Source: Alphaproteobacteria bacterium (GTDB taxonomy: Bacteria > Pseudomonadota > Alphaproteobacteria > JAEULC01). Taken from it: a DNA stretch of 46,153 bases. The stretch spans positions 1 to 46,153 of the forward strand of contig JADLEG010000297.1 of NCBI GenBank assembly GCA_020846275.1. Reading direction: 5' to 3'. The translations under genes were made by a program, and so were the position numbers. Shown in pieces: positions 34,405 through 42,311 of this stretch (within the stretch, counting starts at the first letter, position 1; every line of letters begins with the position of its first letter). A model generated the notes under the pieces. The model searched no databases and was not told where the DNA came from. It saw only the letters and a program-made list of their open reading frames with translations.

Positions 34405-35339
34405 CAGTTCCCATTCATGCGCTGCATCGCGAGGTTTGCCTCGGGCGGCTTGGTGGAGTCGGGCTGGGCGCCGGGCTGCACCTGGCTGCGCATCGCCTGC
34501 TGGGGCGGAATGCCGCAAGGCTTGGCGGCGATGGCGGGCATGCCTTGGACGTAGCGCCGGTGCTCGGCATCGTTGAGCTGGTCGGCGGAGAACTGCTCGC
34601 CGCCGCTGGCTGGCGCGCGACGCGATGTCCGCGGCCGGCCCTCCGTGGTTCCGATCGATGCCGTCGGCCGTTGGGCGCGCAGCGCTGCATGGACGGTTCG
34701 CGCATGCTTCAGATGGTCTTCCAGGGTCGGAAGCGTGCTGGCCGCGAACTGCTTCAACGTCGGGTTCTGGCCTTCGTTGGCTTCCTTGCGGAACAGCGCC
34801 ACCGCCGCGACGTGGTCGCGGACCTGATGGTTCATATACTGCATGTCGAACTGTGGGGCGGCTGCGGCGTTCAGGCGGTCCAGCGCCTGCTGGTGCTTGG
34901 GCGCGATCGAGTCCGGCGGGGTCGCGTTCAGCAGCCGGGCGATGCCCACCAGTTGATCGTTGGCGCGGCTGTGATCGGAAACCATCCGATTTGCGAAATC
35001 GCGCACCTCCGGACTGGTCGCCTTGGCGGCAGCCAGCCGGCCCATCTCGACCTCGGCCTTGCCGTCGGTCGCCGCGGTATCAACGAAATGGCGGTCGGCG
35101 ATGCTCAGGACCGTGGGCGCGGGCTGGATCGCGGCCGGCGCCGTCTGTGCCTGGGGCGCCTGGGCCTGCGGTGCCGGGAAGGGCGCTGCCTGGGTGGTCG
35201 CGCCCGCGGCCGTTGCGCCCTGGGCGGGCGCGGCCTGCGTCGCGGCCGGCGGGGGGCTGGCCGGGACCTTTGTCTGCGCCATGGCCGGCATGGCCGCGAG
35301 CAGGGCGATCATCGATACGCCCATCAATCGTGCATGCAT
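34401..35339 (-). CDS. DUF4142 domain protein, exported
   Basis: Exported protein (312 aa). The signal peptide (MHARLMGVSMIALLAAMPAMAQ) is followed by an Ala/Gln/Pro-rich linker to about residue 75. Then comes a helical DUF4142 domain at about 75-215 with the family hallmark SIADRHFVDTAATDGKAEVE-type opening (core FVDTAATDGKAEVEMGRLA), VRDFANRMVSDHSRAN and a ferritin-like helical pattern. A 95-residue tail of unknown role ends at a stop inside hairpin element 2. The start gives the signal peptide; an EcfG-type promoter lies 53-77 bases upstream. DUF4142 proteins are often stress-induced in Alphaproteobacteria; molecular function unknown. Confidence 0.88.
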   Translation of the reverse strand: MHARLMGVSMIALLAAMPAMAQTKVPASPPPAATQAAPAQGATAAGATTQAAPFPAPQAQAPQAQTAPAAIQPAPTVLSIADRHFVDTAATDGKAEVEMGRLAAAKATSPEVRDFANRMVSDHSRANDQLVGIARLLNATPPDSIAPKHQQALDRLNAAAAPQFDMQYMNHQVRDHVAAVALFRKEANEGQNPTLKQFAASTLPTLEDHLKHARTVHAALRAQRPTASIGTTEGRPRTSRRAPASGGEQFSADQLNDAEHRRYVQGMPAIAAKPCGIPPQQAMRSQVQPGAQPDSTKPPEANLAMQRMNGNC

Positions 35340-35391
35340 GGAGGACTCCGTTGTCTGCTGATGGCGTTCAATGCGAACGCCGATCCCCGAC

Positions 35392-35416
35392 AACGCCCTT
35401 TCAATCGAGGTGTTCC
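35392..35416 (-). promoter_or_regulatory. EcfG-type stress promoter for the DUF4142 gene
   Basis: Minus strand GGAAC (35416-35412), 16 bases, CGTT (35395-35392); exact consensus, between the response regulator stop and the DUF4142 start. Confidence 0.7.
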
Positions 35417-35455
35417 GCACTGGCCGAGCGTGTTGCTGCAATCCGACCGGATCTC

Positions 35456-35839
35456 TCAGGCCGGGTAGCGAGGCCCGCGGAGCAACTCTTCGACCTGAGC
35501 GACGACTTCGGCCGGCTGAAAGGGCTTCAGCATGCAGGGTCGCCACCGGTGCGAGGGCGGGATCAATGCCTGCGTGTATCCGGTGGTGATGCAGAACGGG
35601 ATTGCCTGCTCGACGAGTGCATCGAGAATCGCCAGGCTGCGCGCGCCCTGGAGCTTGAGGTCGAGCACGGCCGCGTCGGGGCGGCTTTGGGAGAGCAAGG
35701 CGAGCGCGTCCGGCTCGGATCGTACAGGCCCGATCACGGCATAGCCTGCGCCGCGAAGCGCTAGCTGGATGTCCCGGGCGACGAGAAGCTCATCTTCGAC
35801 GACGAGAATCGATTGCTGTTTGGACACCGGACCTCTCAT
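35456..35839 (-). CDS. Single-domain response regulator (receiver only)
   Basis: CheY-like receiver (127 aa) without an output domain. The acidic pocket is VVEDE (E15, D16), the phosphorylation site is D60 in AVLDLKL, the switch Thr is in CITTGY (near 85), and the conserved Lys is in MLKPF (K105); all functional residues are present. It would relay or sink phosphate for a histidine kinase. A GTG four codons downstream of the ATG, after AGAGGT, is an alternative start. It is probably co-transcribed with the 72-residue gene upstream, and therefore under the EcfG-type promoter at 36165-36189. Confidence 0.92.
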   Translation of the reverse strand: MRGPVSKQQSILVVEDELLVARDIQLALRGAGYAVIGPVRSEPDALALLSQSRPDAAVLDLKLQGARSLAILDALVEQAIPFCITTGYTQALIPPSHRWRPCMLKPFQPAEVVAQVEELLRGPRYPA

Positions 35840-35902
35840 CTGCGGCCCGCCGGGCCGCCGTTTGAATGTGAACGGCCTCGGCCATGCGCAGGGCGTTGCC
35901 GG

Positions 35903-36121
35903 CTAGCCGCGCGCCCGGGGCGGCCAGACCTTCGCCCATCCCGCTGGCTGGTCCAATTGGACGACGACATGGCAGGAATGGCCGCTCGCGGCAGCACCGA
36001 TCGCGGCATCGACCGCCACGCCGGCTGCCCGGTGACGACTGGGAAAAGGCCCCAATCGAGCTCGGCCGGCCTCGATGGACCATTTGTCATCGGATTTAAC
36101 GACATACAACACTGAATTCAT
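35903..36121 (-). CDS. Small DUF2188-like protein
   Basis: A 72-residue protein opening MNSVLYVVKSDDKWSIEAG, then a beta-turn-helix pattern (GPFPSRHRAAGVAVDAAIGAA) and a final strand with HVVVQ. This is the shape of DUF2188-like small proteins (strand, strand, helix, strand), although similarity is modest. A GGAGAGGCGGC ribosome site precedes the ATG. An exact EcfG-type promoter lies 44-68 bases upstream. It overlaps a longer, less plausible frame on the same strand, which was not called. Function unknown. Confidence 0.65.
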   Translation of the reverse strand: MNSVLYVVKSDDKWSIEAGRARLGPFPSRHRAAGVAVDAAIGAAASGHSCHVVVQLDQPAGWAKVWPPRARG

Positions 36122-36164
36122 GCCGCCTCTCCAGACCGGTGCGGTGCAGTGCAGTGCGAAGCGG

Positions 36165-36189
36165 AACGGTAAATGCGCGAAAAGGTTCC
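36165..36189 (-). promoter_or_regulatory. EcfG-type stress promoter for the DUF2188-like gene and response regulator
   Basis: Minus strand GGAAC (36189-36185), 16 bases, CGTT (36168-36165); exact consensus. Confidence 0.7.
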
Positions 36190-36233
36190 GCGGGGCCGAG
36201 AAAATAATCCCGTGTCCGCGCGGATTCGGCCGG

Positions 36234-36500
36234 TCAGCCAGCCGACTTGTCGCCGTTTTCGACGAGCTGCCGATCGAGATTGGCGCAGATCGCGTCGGCG
36301 ATATCGCTGAGATTGATCACCTTGTCGACGCTGACCGCGGGAAGTGTCAACAGGTTCAAGACGGGAAAGCAGGCGTGAAGGTCGTGCCGGCGCATGATGG
36401 TGACGACATAATTGCCTTCATGCTCCTGCGCCGTCCAGAAGTGGACAGTTGGATAGGTACAGATCGGGTAGGGTGCACCCTCGGCGGTTGCCTGGTTCAT
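36234..36500 (-). CDS. Small protein of unknown function, 88 aa
   Basis: Opens MNQATAEGAPYPICTYPTVHFW and contains a strand-rich middle (NYVVTIMRRHDLHACFP) and a helical end (IADAICANLDRQLVENG). A good GGAGGT ribosome site 5 bases before the ATG fixes the start and excludes a longer frame. No family recognised. A near-consensus EcfG-type promoter stands 32-56 bases upstream, and the neighbours are stress genes. Confidence 0.65.
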   Translation of the reverse strand: MNQATAEGAPYPICTYPTVHFWTAQEHEGNYVVTIMRRHDLHACFPVLNLLTLPAVSVDKVINLSDIADAICANLDRQLVENGDKSAG

Positions 36501-36531
36501 ATCGACCTCCAACGCAAGCAGTCGTAGGGAC

Positions 36532-36556
36532 AACGCGCTGTCGGGTGCACCATTCC
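36532..36556 (-). promoter_or_regulatory. Near-consensus EcfG-type promoter
   Basis: Minus strand GGAAT (36556-36552), 16 bases, CGTT (36535-36532). One mismatch in the -35 element. It is positioned for the 88-residue gene. Confidence 0.4.
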
Positions 36557-36605
36557 CTCTCTTCGTTGCTGCCCGGCGGTTTCGCTGGCACGGGCCGCGC
36601 ATCGC

Positions 36606-37193
36606 TTAGCGGGTGACGGCTCTTTCCGCCTTCGCGGCAGCGGCGGCGCTCTTCACATCCTTCTGTTCTTCCGGCGGAGGCAGGACGGCGTTGATGCCGA
36701 GCGACTTCAGCCACAGCTCGCGGCCCCACCCCTTGGAATGGTAGAGGTGCTCGTCCTCCTGGTCCTCGATCTCGTCGTAGGCCGCTGCCAGCTCCTCGCT
36801 GCCGTCGCCGTTCATCGCCTCGGCGCACTTGCCGATCAGCTTCCAGTTCGCGTGGTCCTTCGTCTCGGCCAGCACCACGCAGTCGCACGCCACCAGCTCC
36901 GCCGCCGCGGGATCGCCGGCCGCCTGCGCGGCTTTCATGGCCTGGACCAGCGACTTGCCCATCTGCTGCACGATCTTGCGGCCGGGGGTCATCTCGGCGG
37001 GGTCATAGCCCATCGACTCGCATACGCCGGTGAGGCGCTCCGCATGAATCTCGGTCTGCGCGAGATACTCCTCCCATTCCTCCTTCAGATCTTCGTTCAC
37101 CGCGCATTCCAGCGCCGTCTGGTAGACCTGTATGCCGCCCTTCTCGTGCTCGAGGGCCTGCAGCAGAAGTTCGCGCAGTTGCGACTTGTTCAT
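36606..37193 (-). CDS. Ferritin-like domain protein
   Basis: A 195-residue four-helix protein. Each helix carries Glu/His pairs of the diiron kind: LEHEKGG (near 14-20), QTEIHAERL (46-54), AETKDHANW (near 110) and EIEDQEDEHLYH (near 145). The tail after residue 160 is Ala/Lys-rich. The start ATG at 37191-37193 follows GGAG. It lies 29 bases after the catalase frame, so it is probably co-transcribed with katE; iron storage or peroxide protection is a reasonable inference. Confidence 0.85.
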   Translation of the reverse strand: MNKSQLRELLLQALEHEKGGIQVYQTALECAVNEDLKEEWEEYLAQTEIHAERLTGVCESMGYDPAEMTPGRKIVQQMGKSLVQAMKAAQAAGDPAAAELVACDCVVLAETKDHANWKLIGKCAEAMNGDGSEELAAAYDEIEDQEDEHLYHSKGWGRELWLKSLGINAVLPPPEEQKDVKSAAAAAKAERAVTR

Positions 37194-37222
37194 CGTGCTC
37201 TCCATTGGCTGGGTTGTTGGTT

Positions 37223-37500
37223 TCAGACCCGTGGGGGGTCCGTCTCGCGTTCGAAATGACGATGTTTCGCCACGGCCTTGATAAAGGCGGCCAGGGCGTC
37301 GTCGATCTTGTCCGACGGGTAGGCCAGCAGCCCCGGATCGGGCTTGCCGTCGTCGAGTTCGAACGGTATGCCCGCCTGGTCGAGCAAGGCCTTGCCGGAT
37401 CCGATCGCTAGGACAGTCTTGCAGTGGCGGTACTGGTCCTTCAGCAGCTCCAGGACCTGTCCGCCGGCCGCCAGGTTCTCCCCACCCAGGATGATCGCGC
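37223..37500 (-). pseudogene. katE: Out-of-frame C-terminal tail of katE
   Basis: This stretch continues the catalase C-terminal domain in another frame, with [20 protein letters not shown] through LLDQAGIPFELDDGKPD to the natural stop at 37223-37225. Removing two bases (one CG of CGCGC at 37496-37500) joins it exactly to the preceding frame (VVWDA then IILGGENL). The last 90 or so residues are thus separated from the enzyme by a frameshift. An assembly or sequencing error is a real alternative. Confidence 0.7.
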
Positions 37501-39660
37501 ATCCCACACGACGGACGGCGCGGCCTCCAGCGATACTTCGATATCGATCGGATGGCCTTGCCGGGATTTCACCTGCCCCAGCTTCAGGCCGACGAAACGC
37601 GGCACCGCGCCCAGCTCGCCGAGGCGCTGGTGCATGGCCAGAGCAGTCTCGCCGTCCGCCCCGTCGCCCAGCACGAGCGCGACATGCCGCGTGCGGATAT
37701 CCATCGCGCCCGGCCGGGCGAACAGCGAGAGGGCGGGCGACACCTGCACTTCCGGCTTTGGCGTGCGTGCCGCCTTGGGCAGCGGCGCCGGCAGCCGGGT
37801 CATGCCGAGCCCATCGGCCACTCCCTGCGCCAATTCGCTTGCCACGTTGCGAAGCTGGGCGACGACGCGTTCGCGCACGGCCGGGGTCTGCACCTTCGTC
37901 AGCTCGAAGCGGAAGGCGCGCAGGATATGCTGCTTTTCCACGTCGCTCTGGCTGTTCCAGAACAGCGTGGCCTGGCTGTAGTGCTCGGCGAACTTCTCCG
38001 GCTTCCCGCGAACCTTGTGTTCTTCCATTGGCTGCGGGAAGGACGTGAAGCCTTTGATTCCGGCCTGGAAGGGGCATCCGCCGCCCAGCGAGTTCGGCTC
38101 GTAGGCCACGCGTCCCCGTGCGATCGCCTGGCGGTGCATGCCGTCGCGCTGGTTGTTGTGCACCTGGGCCACCGGCGCATTGATCGGGATCTCGTGAAAA
38201 TTGGGTCCGCCCAGGCGCGAGATCTGCGTGTCCACATAGGAATGGATCCGGCCCGCCAGCAGCGGGTCGTTGCTGAAGTCGAGGCCCGGCACGATATGGG
38301 CGGTGCAGAAGGCCACCTGCTCGGTTTCGGCGAAGAAATTGTCGGGATTGCGGTTCAGCACCATCTTGCCGATCGGAGTTACGGGAACCAGCTCCTCCGG
38401 GATCAGCTTGGTGGCATCGAGCACGTCGAAGGAGAAGCGCTCGGCCTGCTGCTCGGTGAAGATCTGGATGCCCAGCTCGTATTCCGGATAGGCGCCGGCT
38501 TCGATCGCCTCCCACAGGTCGCGGCGATGGAAGTCGGAATCGGCGCCGGAAATCTTCACCGCCTCGTCCCACACCAGGGAATGCGTTCCCGCAAGCGGGT
38601 TCCAGTGGAACTTCACGAAGTGCGACGCCCCGGCCGCGTCGACGAAGCGGAACGTGTGCACGCCGAACCCCTGCATCATGCGATAGCTGCGCGGAATCGC
38701 GCGGTCCGACATGACCCACATCAGCATGTGCGTGGTTTCGGGCATCAGCGACACGAAATCCCAGAACGTGTCGTGCGCCGAGGCGGCCTGCGGCATGCCG
38801 TGATGCGGCTCGGGCTTCACGGCATGAATCACGTCGGGGAATTTCATCGCATCCTGGATGAAGAAGACGGGAATGTTGTTGCCGACCAGGTCCCAGTTGC
38901 CCTCGTCGGTGTAGAACTTGACGGCGAAACCGCGGACGTCGCGCGCGGTGTCGGTCGAGCCTCGCTCGCCGGCAACGGTGGAAAAGCGGACGAACAGGGG
39001 CGTGCGCTTGCCGGCCTCCGCGAAGATCGATGCCTTGGTCAGGTGCCCCAGCGGCTTGTAGCACTCGAAATACCCGTGCGCGCCCGATCCCCGGGCATGA
39101 ACGATGCGCTCGGGGATCCGCTCATGGTCGAAATGCGTGATCTTCTCGCGCAGGATGAAGTCTTCCAGCAGCGACGGTCCGCGAAGCCCGGCCTTCAGCG
39201 AATTCTGGTTGTCCCCGACCGGTACGCCCTGGTTCGTGGTCAGCACGCGCCCGCCGGAATCGACCCGGACGCGATCGAGCGGCCCGTTGGCGGGGTTGAA
39301 GCCCGCCTGGGGATTGCCCTTGCCCGCCTTCTCCGATGCATTCACCTCGGTCAGCGTGCTGCCGCTGACGAAAGGATGTGGAGGTTCGGCGGTCTGGCCC
39401 GTGGCGGGTTCTTGCGCCCCGCCGAACTCCGACGGCTTCGCGGCATTGTGCGGGAATGCCGCCGCGACGGCCTGGGTGCCGGCGAGCTTTGCCGTAGCCG
39501 CGTCAACAACGTTGGCACCGCCCCCGGGACGCGCGGGGCCGCCGAACGTCGCCCGGGCAGTGGACTTCGCAGTGGACTTAGCGGCGGATTTCGCGGGCGA
39601 CGAAATGCCCCGTTTCGGATTCTTCAGCGGGTTCTGGCGTGGCGGATTGCGGCTGGGCAT
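37441..39660 (-). CDS. katE: Catalase HPII type (KatE), frameshifted near the C-terminus
   Basis: Large-subunit monofunctional catalase, 739 aa in the open frame. A Lys/Ala/Pro-rich N-terminal extension (1-45) precedes the catalytic barrel. The catalytic His is H188 in [12 protein letters not shown], the conserved Asn is in VGNNIPVFF (261/262), and the heme-ligand Tyr is in RIHSYVDTQ; all are intact. The C-terminal flavodoxin/GATase-like domain begins near residue 630 ([13 protein letters not shown]). It runs out of frame after VVWDA because of a CG dinucleotide duplication at about 37496-37500, ending in about 15 unrelated residues. The heme site should be unaffected; folding or tetramer stability might be. 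A GGAGATGG ribosome site and an EcfG-type promoter precede it. Confidence 0.9.
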   Translation of the reverse strand: MPSRNPPRQNPLKNPKRGISSPAKSAAKSTAKSTARATFGGPARPGGGANVVDAATAKLAGTQAVAAAFPHNAAKPSEFGGAQEPATGQTAEPPHPFVSGSTLTEVNASEKAGKGNPQAGFNPANGPLDRVRVDSGGRVLTTNQGVPVGDNQNSLKAGLRGPSLLEDFILREKITHFDHERIPERIVHARGSGAHGYFECYKPLGHLTKASIFAEAGKRTPLFVRFSTVAGERGSTDTARDVRGFAVKFYTDEGNWDLVGNNIPVFFIQDAMKFPDVIHAVKPEPHHGMPQAASAHDTFWDFVSLMPETTHMLMWVMSDRAIPRSYRMMQGFGVHTFRFVDAAGASHFVKFHWNPLAGTHSLVWDEAVKISGADSDFHRRDLWEAIEAGAYPEYELGIQIFTEQQAERFSFDVLDATKLIPEELVPVTPIGKMVLNRNPDNFFAETEQVAFCTAHIVPGLDFSNDPLLAGRIHSYVDTQISRLGGPNFHEIPINAPVAQVHNNQRDGMHRQAIARGRVAYEPNSLGGGCPFQAGIKGFTSFPQPMEEHKVRGKPEKFAEHYSQATLFWNSQSDVEKQHILRAFRFELTKVQTPAVRERVVAQLRNVASELAQGVADGLGMTRLPAPLPKAARTPKPEVQVSPALSLFARPGAMDIRTRHVALVLGDGADGETALAMHQRLGELGAVPRFVGLKLGQVKSRQGHPIDIEVSLEAAPSVVWDARSSWVGRTWRPADRSWSC

Positions 39661-39693
39661 TTGGGGCCATCTCCAGTGACGGGGCATGGCCAT

Positions 39694-39718
39694 AACCAGC
39701 TATATCCAGAATCGTTCC
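39694..39718 (-). promoter_or_regulatory. EcfG-type stress promoter for katE
   Basis: Minus strand GGAAC (39718-39714), 16 bases, GGTT (39697-39694), 34 bases upstream of the katE start codon. The -10 is the GGTT variant. Confidence 0.6.
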
Positions 39719-39779
39719 AGATCTTCCCGCGCGCGGCCGCGGGGCGCTGTCGTCGGCACCCCGCGGCGGCTCGATGGGC

Positions 39780-40502
39780 TCACGACGCCCAGTGGCGTCG
39801 ACGCCGGCCGAACAGCCCCAGGCCCAGCATCGCGGCGCCCAGCAACGCCAGCGAGGTGGGCTCGGGCACGGCGATCTGCACCTCCCCGTCGCTGCTGAAG
39901 CTGCCGCCGGAGATCATGCTGATGGTCGACAGCAGCGTGACGGAGAAGGAGTCGTCCACGGCCGCTTCTGCGTCCGCAGTGCCCGAGAACGCCCCAGGCC
40001 CGGCCGGCCCCAGGTCCGCGACCTGCGTGCCGGTCGTGGAGAACAGCCCGTCATCGGGATTGATGAACACGTCGAACGATGCTGTGCTGCCGCTGCCGCT
40101 CAAAGTGCCGCCCCAATTCGTCACAAAGGTGCGGACGGTTTCGAGGCTGGTGAACCCGGTCTGGGACAGGCTGATGGTCAGCGAGCCCCCGGCGGGCGAT
40201 GCGACATGGACGCTGCTGAGATCGAGATGCGGATACGGCGCAGCGAGCACCGGGCTGCTCAACCCCGAGGCGACATTGACGCTGAAGTTGCCGATCGGGC
40301 CGATGAAGGTCAATGCGCCGGCGACACTGTTTAGATCGCCGCCCCCACCATCCGTCGTCGTGACCGTGGTCGTGCCGTCGGAGAGTTGAAGGGTGAGCGG
40401 GCCCGCGCCGGCCTCGGTGGCTGAACCGATGAGAAGGGCGAGGGAGACAAGCGCTCCTGCTGTAGCAAGAAGCTCTTGACTGAAGCTGGTCTTCGTCTTC
40501 AT
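39780..40502 (-). CDS. PEP-CTERM sorting domain protein
   Basis: Exported surface protein (240 aa). The signal peptide spans about residues 1-32 (hydrophobic LLATAGALVSLALLIGSA). The mature part is Gly/Ser/Thr-rich and beta-strand-like. The C-terminus is a textbook PEP-CTERM signal: VPEPTSLALLGAAMLGLGL followed by FGRRRRHW, processed by an exosortase in other species. No exosortase lies in the window. An AGGAG ribosome site precedes the ATG. Function of the mature domain unknown; biofilm or exopolysaccharide association is typical for the class. Confidence 0.9.
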   Translation of the reverse strand: MKTKTSFSQELLATAGALVSLALLIGSATEAGAGPLTLQLSDGTTTVTTTDGGGGDLNSVAGALTFIGPIGNFSVNVASGLSSPVLAAPYPHLDLSSVHVASPAGGSLTISLSQTGFTSLETVRTFVTNWGGTLSGSGSTASFDVFINPDDGLFSTTGTQVADLGPAGPGAFSGTADAEAAVDDSFSVTLLSTISMISGGSFSSDGEVQIAVPEPTSLALLGAAMLGLGLFGRRRRHWAS

Positions 40503-40671
40503 GACGAGTTGACTCCTGTCGAAAGCGCCGGAGTCCCCACCGCAAACGCTGCAATACTTGTGCCGCAACGAGAGTCAAGGATTTGCCGATCTTGTCGAAC
40601 GGATGCTGTAAAGCGACACGACGATCCGGTGTAATCCCTGCTTGACAGCGGATTTTATTGTCGCGCGCCCG

Positions 40672-40696
40672 GGAACCACGTCCTGCGCAGCGCGTT
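40672..40696 (+). promoter_or_regulatory. EcfG-type stress promoter for the TPR protein gene
   Basis: GGAAC (40672-40676), 16 bases, CGTT (40693-40696); exact consensus, 36 bases before the ATG at 40733. Confidence 0.7.
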
Positions 40697-40732
40697 TATG
40701 TCAGTTCGACTTTCATCGCGCGAGCTTGGGCA

Positions 40733-41389
40733 ATGTCGGTCGGCGTCGTTCGAATTCTTTGCACTGCGCTGGTGGTTGTCGGGTCGCTCTTCGCTGCCGA
40801 AGGGCGAGCAAACGACCGCGCGGATTGCTCGGATGCTAAGAACGATCCCGAGGCGCGCATCCTCGGCTGCACGCGCATCCTGAACACGCAGGGCCTGGAT
40901 ACGGCGGAGCGCGCCAAGGCGCACAACAACCGCGGTGTCGCCTTCGGCCAGAGCGGGGAATTTCGAGCGGCGATCCAGGATTTCGACCGCGCCATCGCCT
41001 TGAAGCCCGACGATCCGTCCCTCTTGAACAATCGCTGCTTCTTCCTGGCCGCGATGGGTGACACGAGGCGCGCGCTCGTGGATTGCGACCGTGCCTTGCA
41101 GCTCAAGAAGCCGGAGCCGCTGACGCTCGATTCCCGGGGCTATGCGTATCTGCAGGCTGGCAATATTGACCACGCGATCCGCGACTATACGGCCGCCCTT
41201 GTCATCGATCCTCTCTACGCATCGTCGCTATGGGGGCGGGGCATCGCTTGGGAAAGAAAGGGCAATACGGCGCGCGCCGCGCAAGACTTCATGAAGGCGC
41301 GGGAAGCAAATCCGGAAATCGAGCGGCAAATGACGGTCTTCGGCCTGCACAGCGCGAGCCTTGGCCGGAGCGCCGGCGCTGCGCAATAG
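40733..41389 (+). CDS. Exported tetratricopeptide repeat protein
   Basis: Signal peptide (MSVGVVRILCTALVVVGSLFA, cleavage near EGRA), then a Cys-containing stretch (ADCSDAKNDPEARILGCTRIL). Three TPR units follow: AKAHNNRGVAFGQSGEFRAAI, LLNNRCFFLAAMGDTRRAL (preceding DCDRAL) and LDSRGYAYLQAGNIDHAI with DYTAALVIDP. Length 218 aa. The start is chosen for the signal peptide and because it lies downstream of the EcfG-type promoter; upstream in-frame starts would overlap that promoter. It is convergent with the next gene after 8 bases. A periplasmic scaffold role is inferred. Confidence 0.85.
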   Translation: MSVGVVRILCTALVVVGSLFAAEGRANDRADCSDAKNDPEARILGCTRILNTQGLDTAERAKAHNNRGVAFGQSGEFRAAIQDFDRAIALKPDDPSLLNNRCFFLAAMGDTRRALVDCDRALQLKKPEPLTLDSRGYAYLQAGNIDHAIRDYTAALVIDPLYASSLWGRGIAWERKGNTARAAQDFMKAREANPEIERQMTVFGLHSASLGRSAGAAQ

Positions 41390-41397
41390 TCCGTCTG

Positions 41398-41796
41398 CTA
41401 GTGACGGATAGCCCTCGCGATCTCCGTCGTCAGCTCATGGATCTCTGCCAAAGCGCGTCGCGCGGCTTCGGCGGCTGCCTCCCGAGATTGATGGCGCGCC
41501 TGCTGACGTGCCCGCGCATGCAATTCGCGCAGGATGGGGCGCGCCGTGTCCCACGGCGGCTCCTGCTGCCGTAGAAAAAGCTCCAGTTGCAGGTCGCAGG
41601 CGGTGTTCCGCAGAACCGTGGAGTCGTAGTTCTTCGACCAGCGCATCAGGACTTCGAGCCATCTGAGCCGCAGCTGCGCCGTCGACAATTCCGCATGAGC
41701 ACGTCCACGCCGCAGATAGTCGCCGGCCAGGTTGAAGCGTCGATGTTCCAGCCACTGCCGTAGGGGCATGCCGAACGGATCTGCGTGCTGTGTCAT
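41398..41796 (-). CDS. Hypothetical helical protein, 132 aa
   Basis: Arg/Ala/Glu-rich, predicted almost fully helical, with WLEHRRFNLAGDYLRRG near the N-terminus and LRLRWLEVLMRWSKNYDS in the middle; the C-terminal 50 residues look like a coiled coil (ARQQARHQSREAAAEAARR). No family recognised. It begins 15 bases after the stop of the 69-residue gene and is probably co-transcribed with it under the EcfG-type promoter at 42041-42065. Confidence 0.6.
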   Translation of the reverse strand: MTQHADPFGMPLRQWLEHRRFNLAGDYLRRGRAHAELSTAQLRLRWLEVLMRWSKNYDSTVLRNTACDLQLELFLRQQEPPWDTARPILRELHARARQQARHQSREAAAEAARRALAEIHELTTEIARAIRH

Positions 41797-41811
41797 CTCA
41801 GTCGACCCGAC

Positions 41812-42021
41812 TCAGGTCGGGACGGCAATGACGGTGCCCCTCTTGTCGATCGTCAGGTCTACCACCCGCCCTCCAAGGGTGGTTGAGCATCGCCATCTTC
41901 CATTCGCTTCCTGGCTCAAGTCGCTGGGAGAGGGGAATCCCTCGCGACGAAGGCACTGAATCACTTGGCGTCTGCAGCGCGGGTCGATTTGAACGGAAGC
42001 CGGAAAAATGAATTGCGGCAT
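41812..42021 (-). CDS. Hypothetical small protein, 69 aa
   Basis: Opens MPQFIFPASVQIDPRC and continues RRQVIQCLRREGFPSPSDL, then a strand-rich end (GRWRCSTTLGGRVVDLTIDKRGTVIAVPT in part). An AGGAG ribosome site 10 bases before the ATG fixes the start and excludes a 147-residue frame. It has three cysteines. No family recognised. First gene of a two-gene unit under an EcfG-type promoter 20 bases upstream. Confidence 0.6.
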   Translation of the reverse strand: MPQFIFPASVQIDPRCRRQVIQCLRREGFPSPSDLSQEANGRWRCSTTLGGRVVDLTIDKRGTVIAVPT

Positions 42022-42040
42022 CAGTCGCTCCTGGCGCGTG

Positions 42041-42065
42041 AACCCATTGCAACAACGACGGTTCC
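42041..42065 (-). promoter_or_regulatory. EcfG-type stress promoter for the 69- and 132-residue genes
   Basis: Minus strand GGAAC (42065-42061), 16 bases, GGTT (42044-42041), 20 bases upstream of the ATG. Confidence 0.55.
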
Positions 42066-42212
42066 CGGTCGGCGGTTGCTTCGACGCCCCTGATTCTTCC
42101 GGGGGCAGGCGGGTAAAATTGCTGCCGCCCGCGGCAACCATGCGCGGCCGCGGCCATTGGTCCTTAGCAGCATCGAGATCCAGGCCCGCGCGGCGACGCG
42201 TGTCCCCCTGGA

Positions 42213-42250
42213 AGCGGGCGAGTCCCTGCCGACGCGAGGACTCGCCCGCT
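42213..42250. repeat. Perfect 13-bp inverted repeat
   Basis: AGCGGGCGAGTCC (42213-42225) and GGACTCGCCCGCT (42238-42250) with a 12-base loop, in the region between two divergent genes. No T-run on either side. It could be an RNA leader structure for the secreted protein gene at 42312 or a protein-binding site. Confidence 0.5.
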
Positions 42251-42311
42251 GTCATTTGGAACGGGGACGACGCGGGGGCCTCCGGCTTCCCGAATTCACC
42301 GGAGTACAGTG

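Noticed and set aside
35836..36105. An 89-codon minus-strand frame overlapping the DUF2188-like gene
   Set aside because: The competing 72-codon frame has a good ribosome site and a sensible fold pattern; this one is Arg/Ser/Pro-rich without structure.
37552..40389. A 945-codon open frame on the plus strand
   Set aside because: Shadow of katE and the PEP-CTERM gene; no recognisable domain and no ribosome site.
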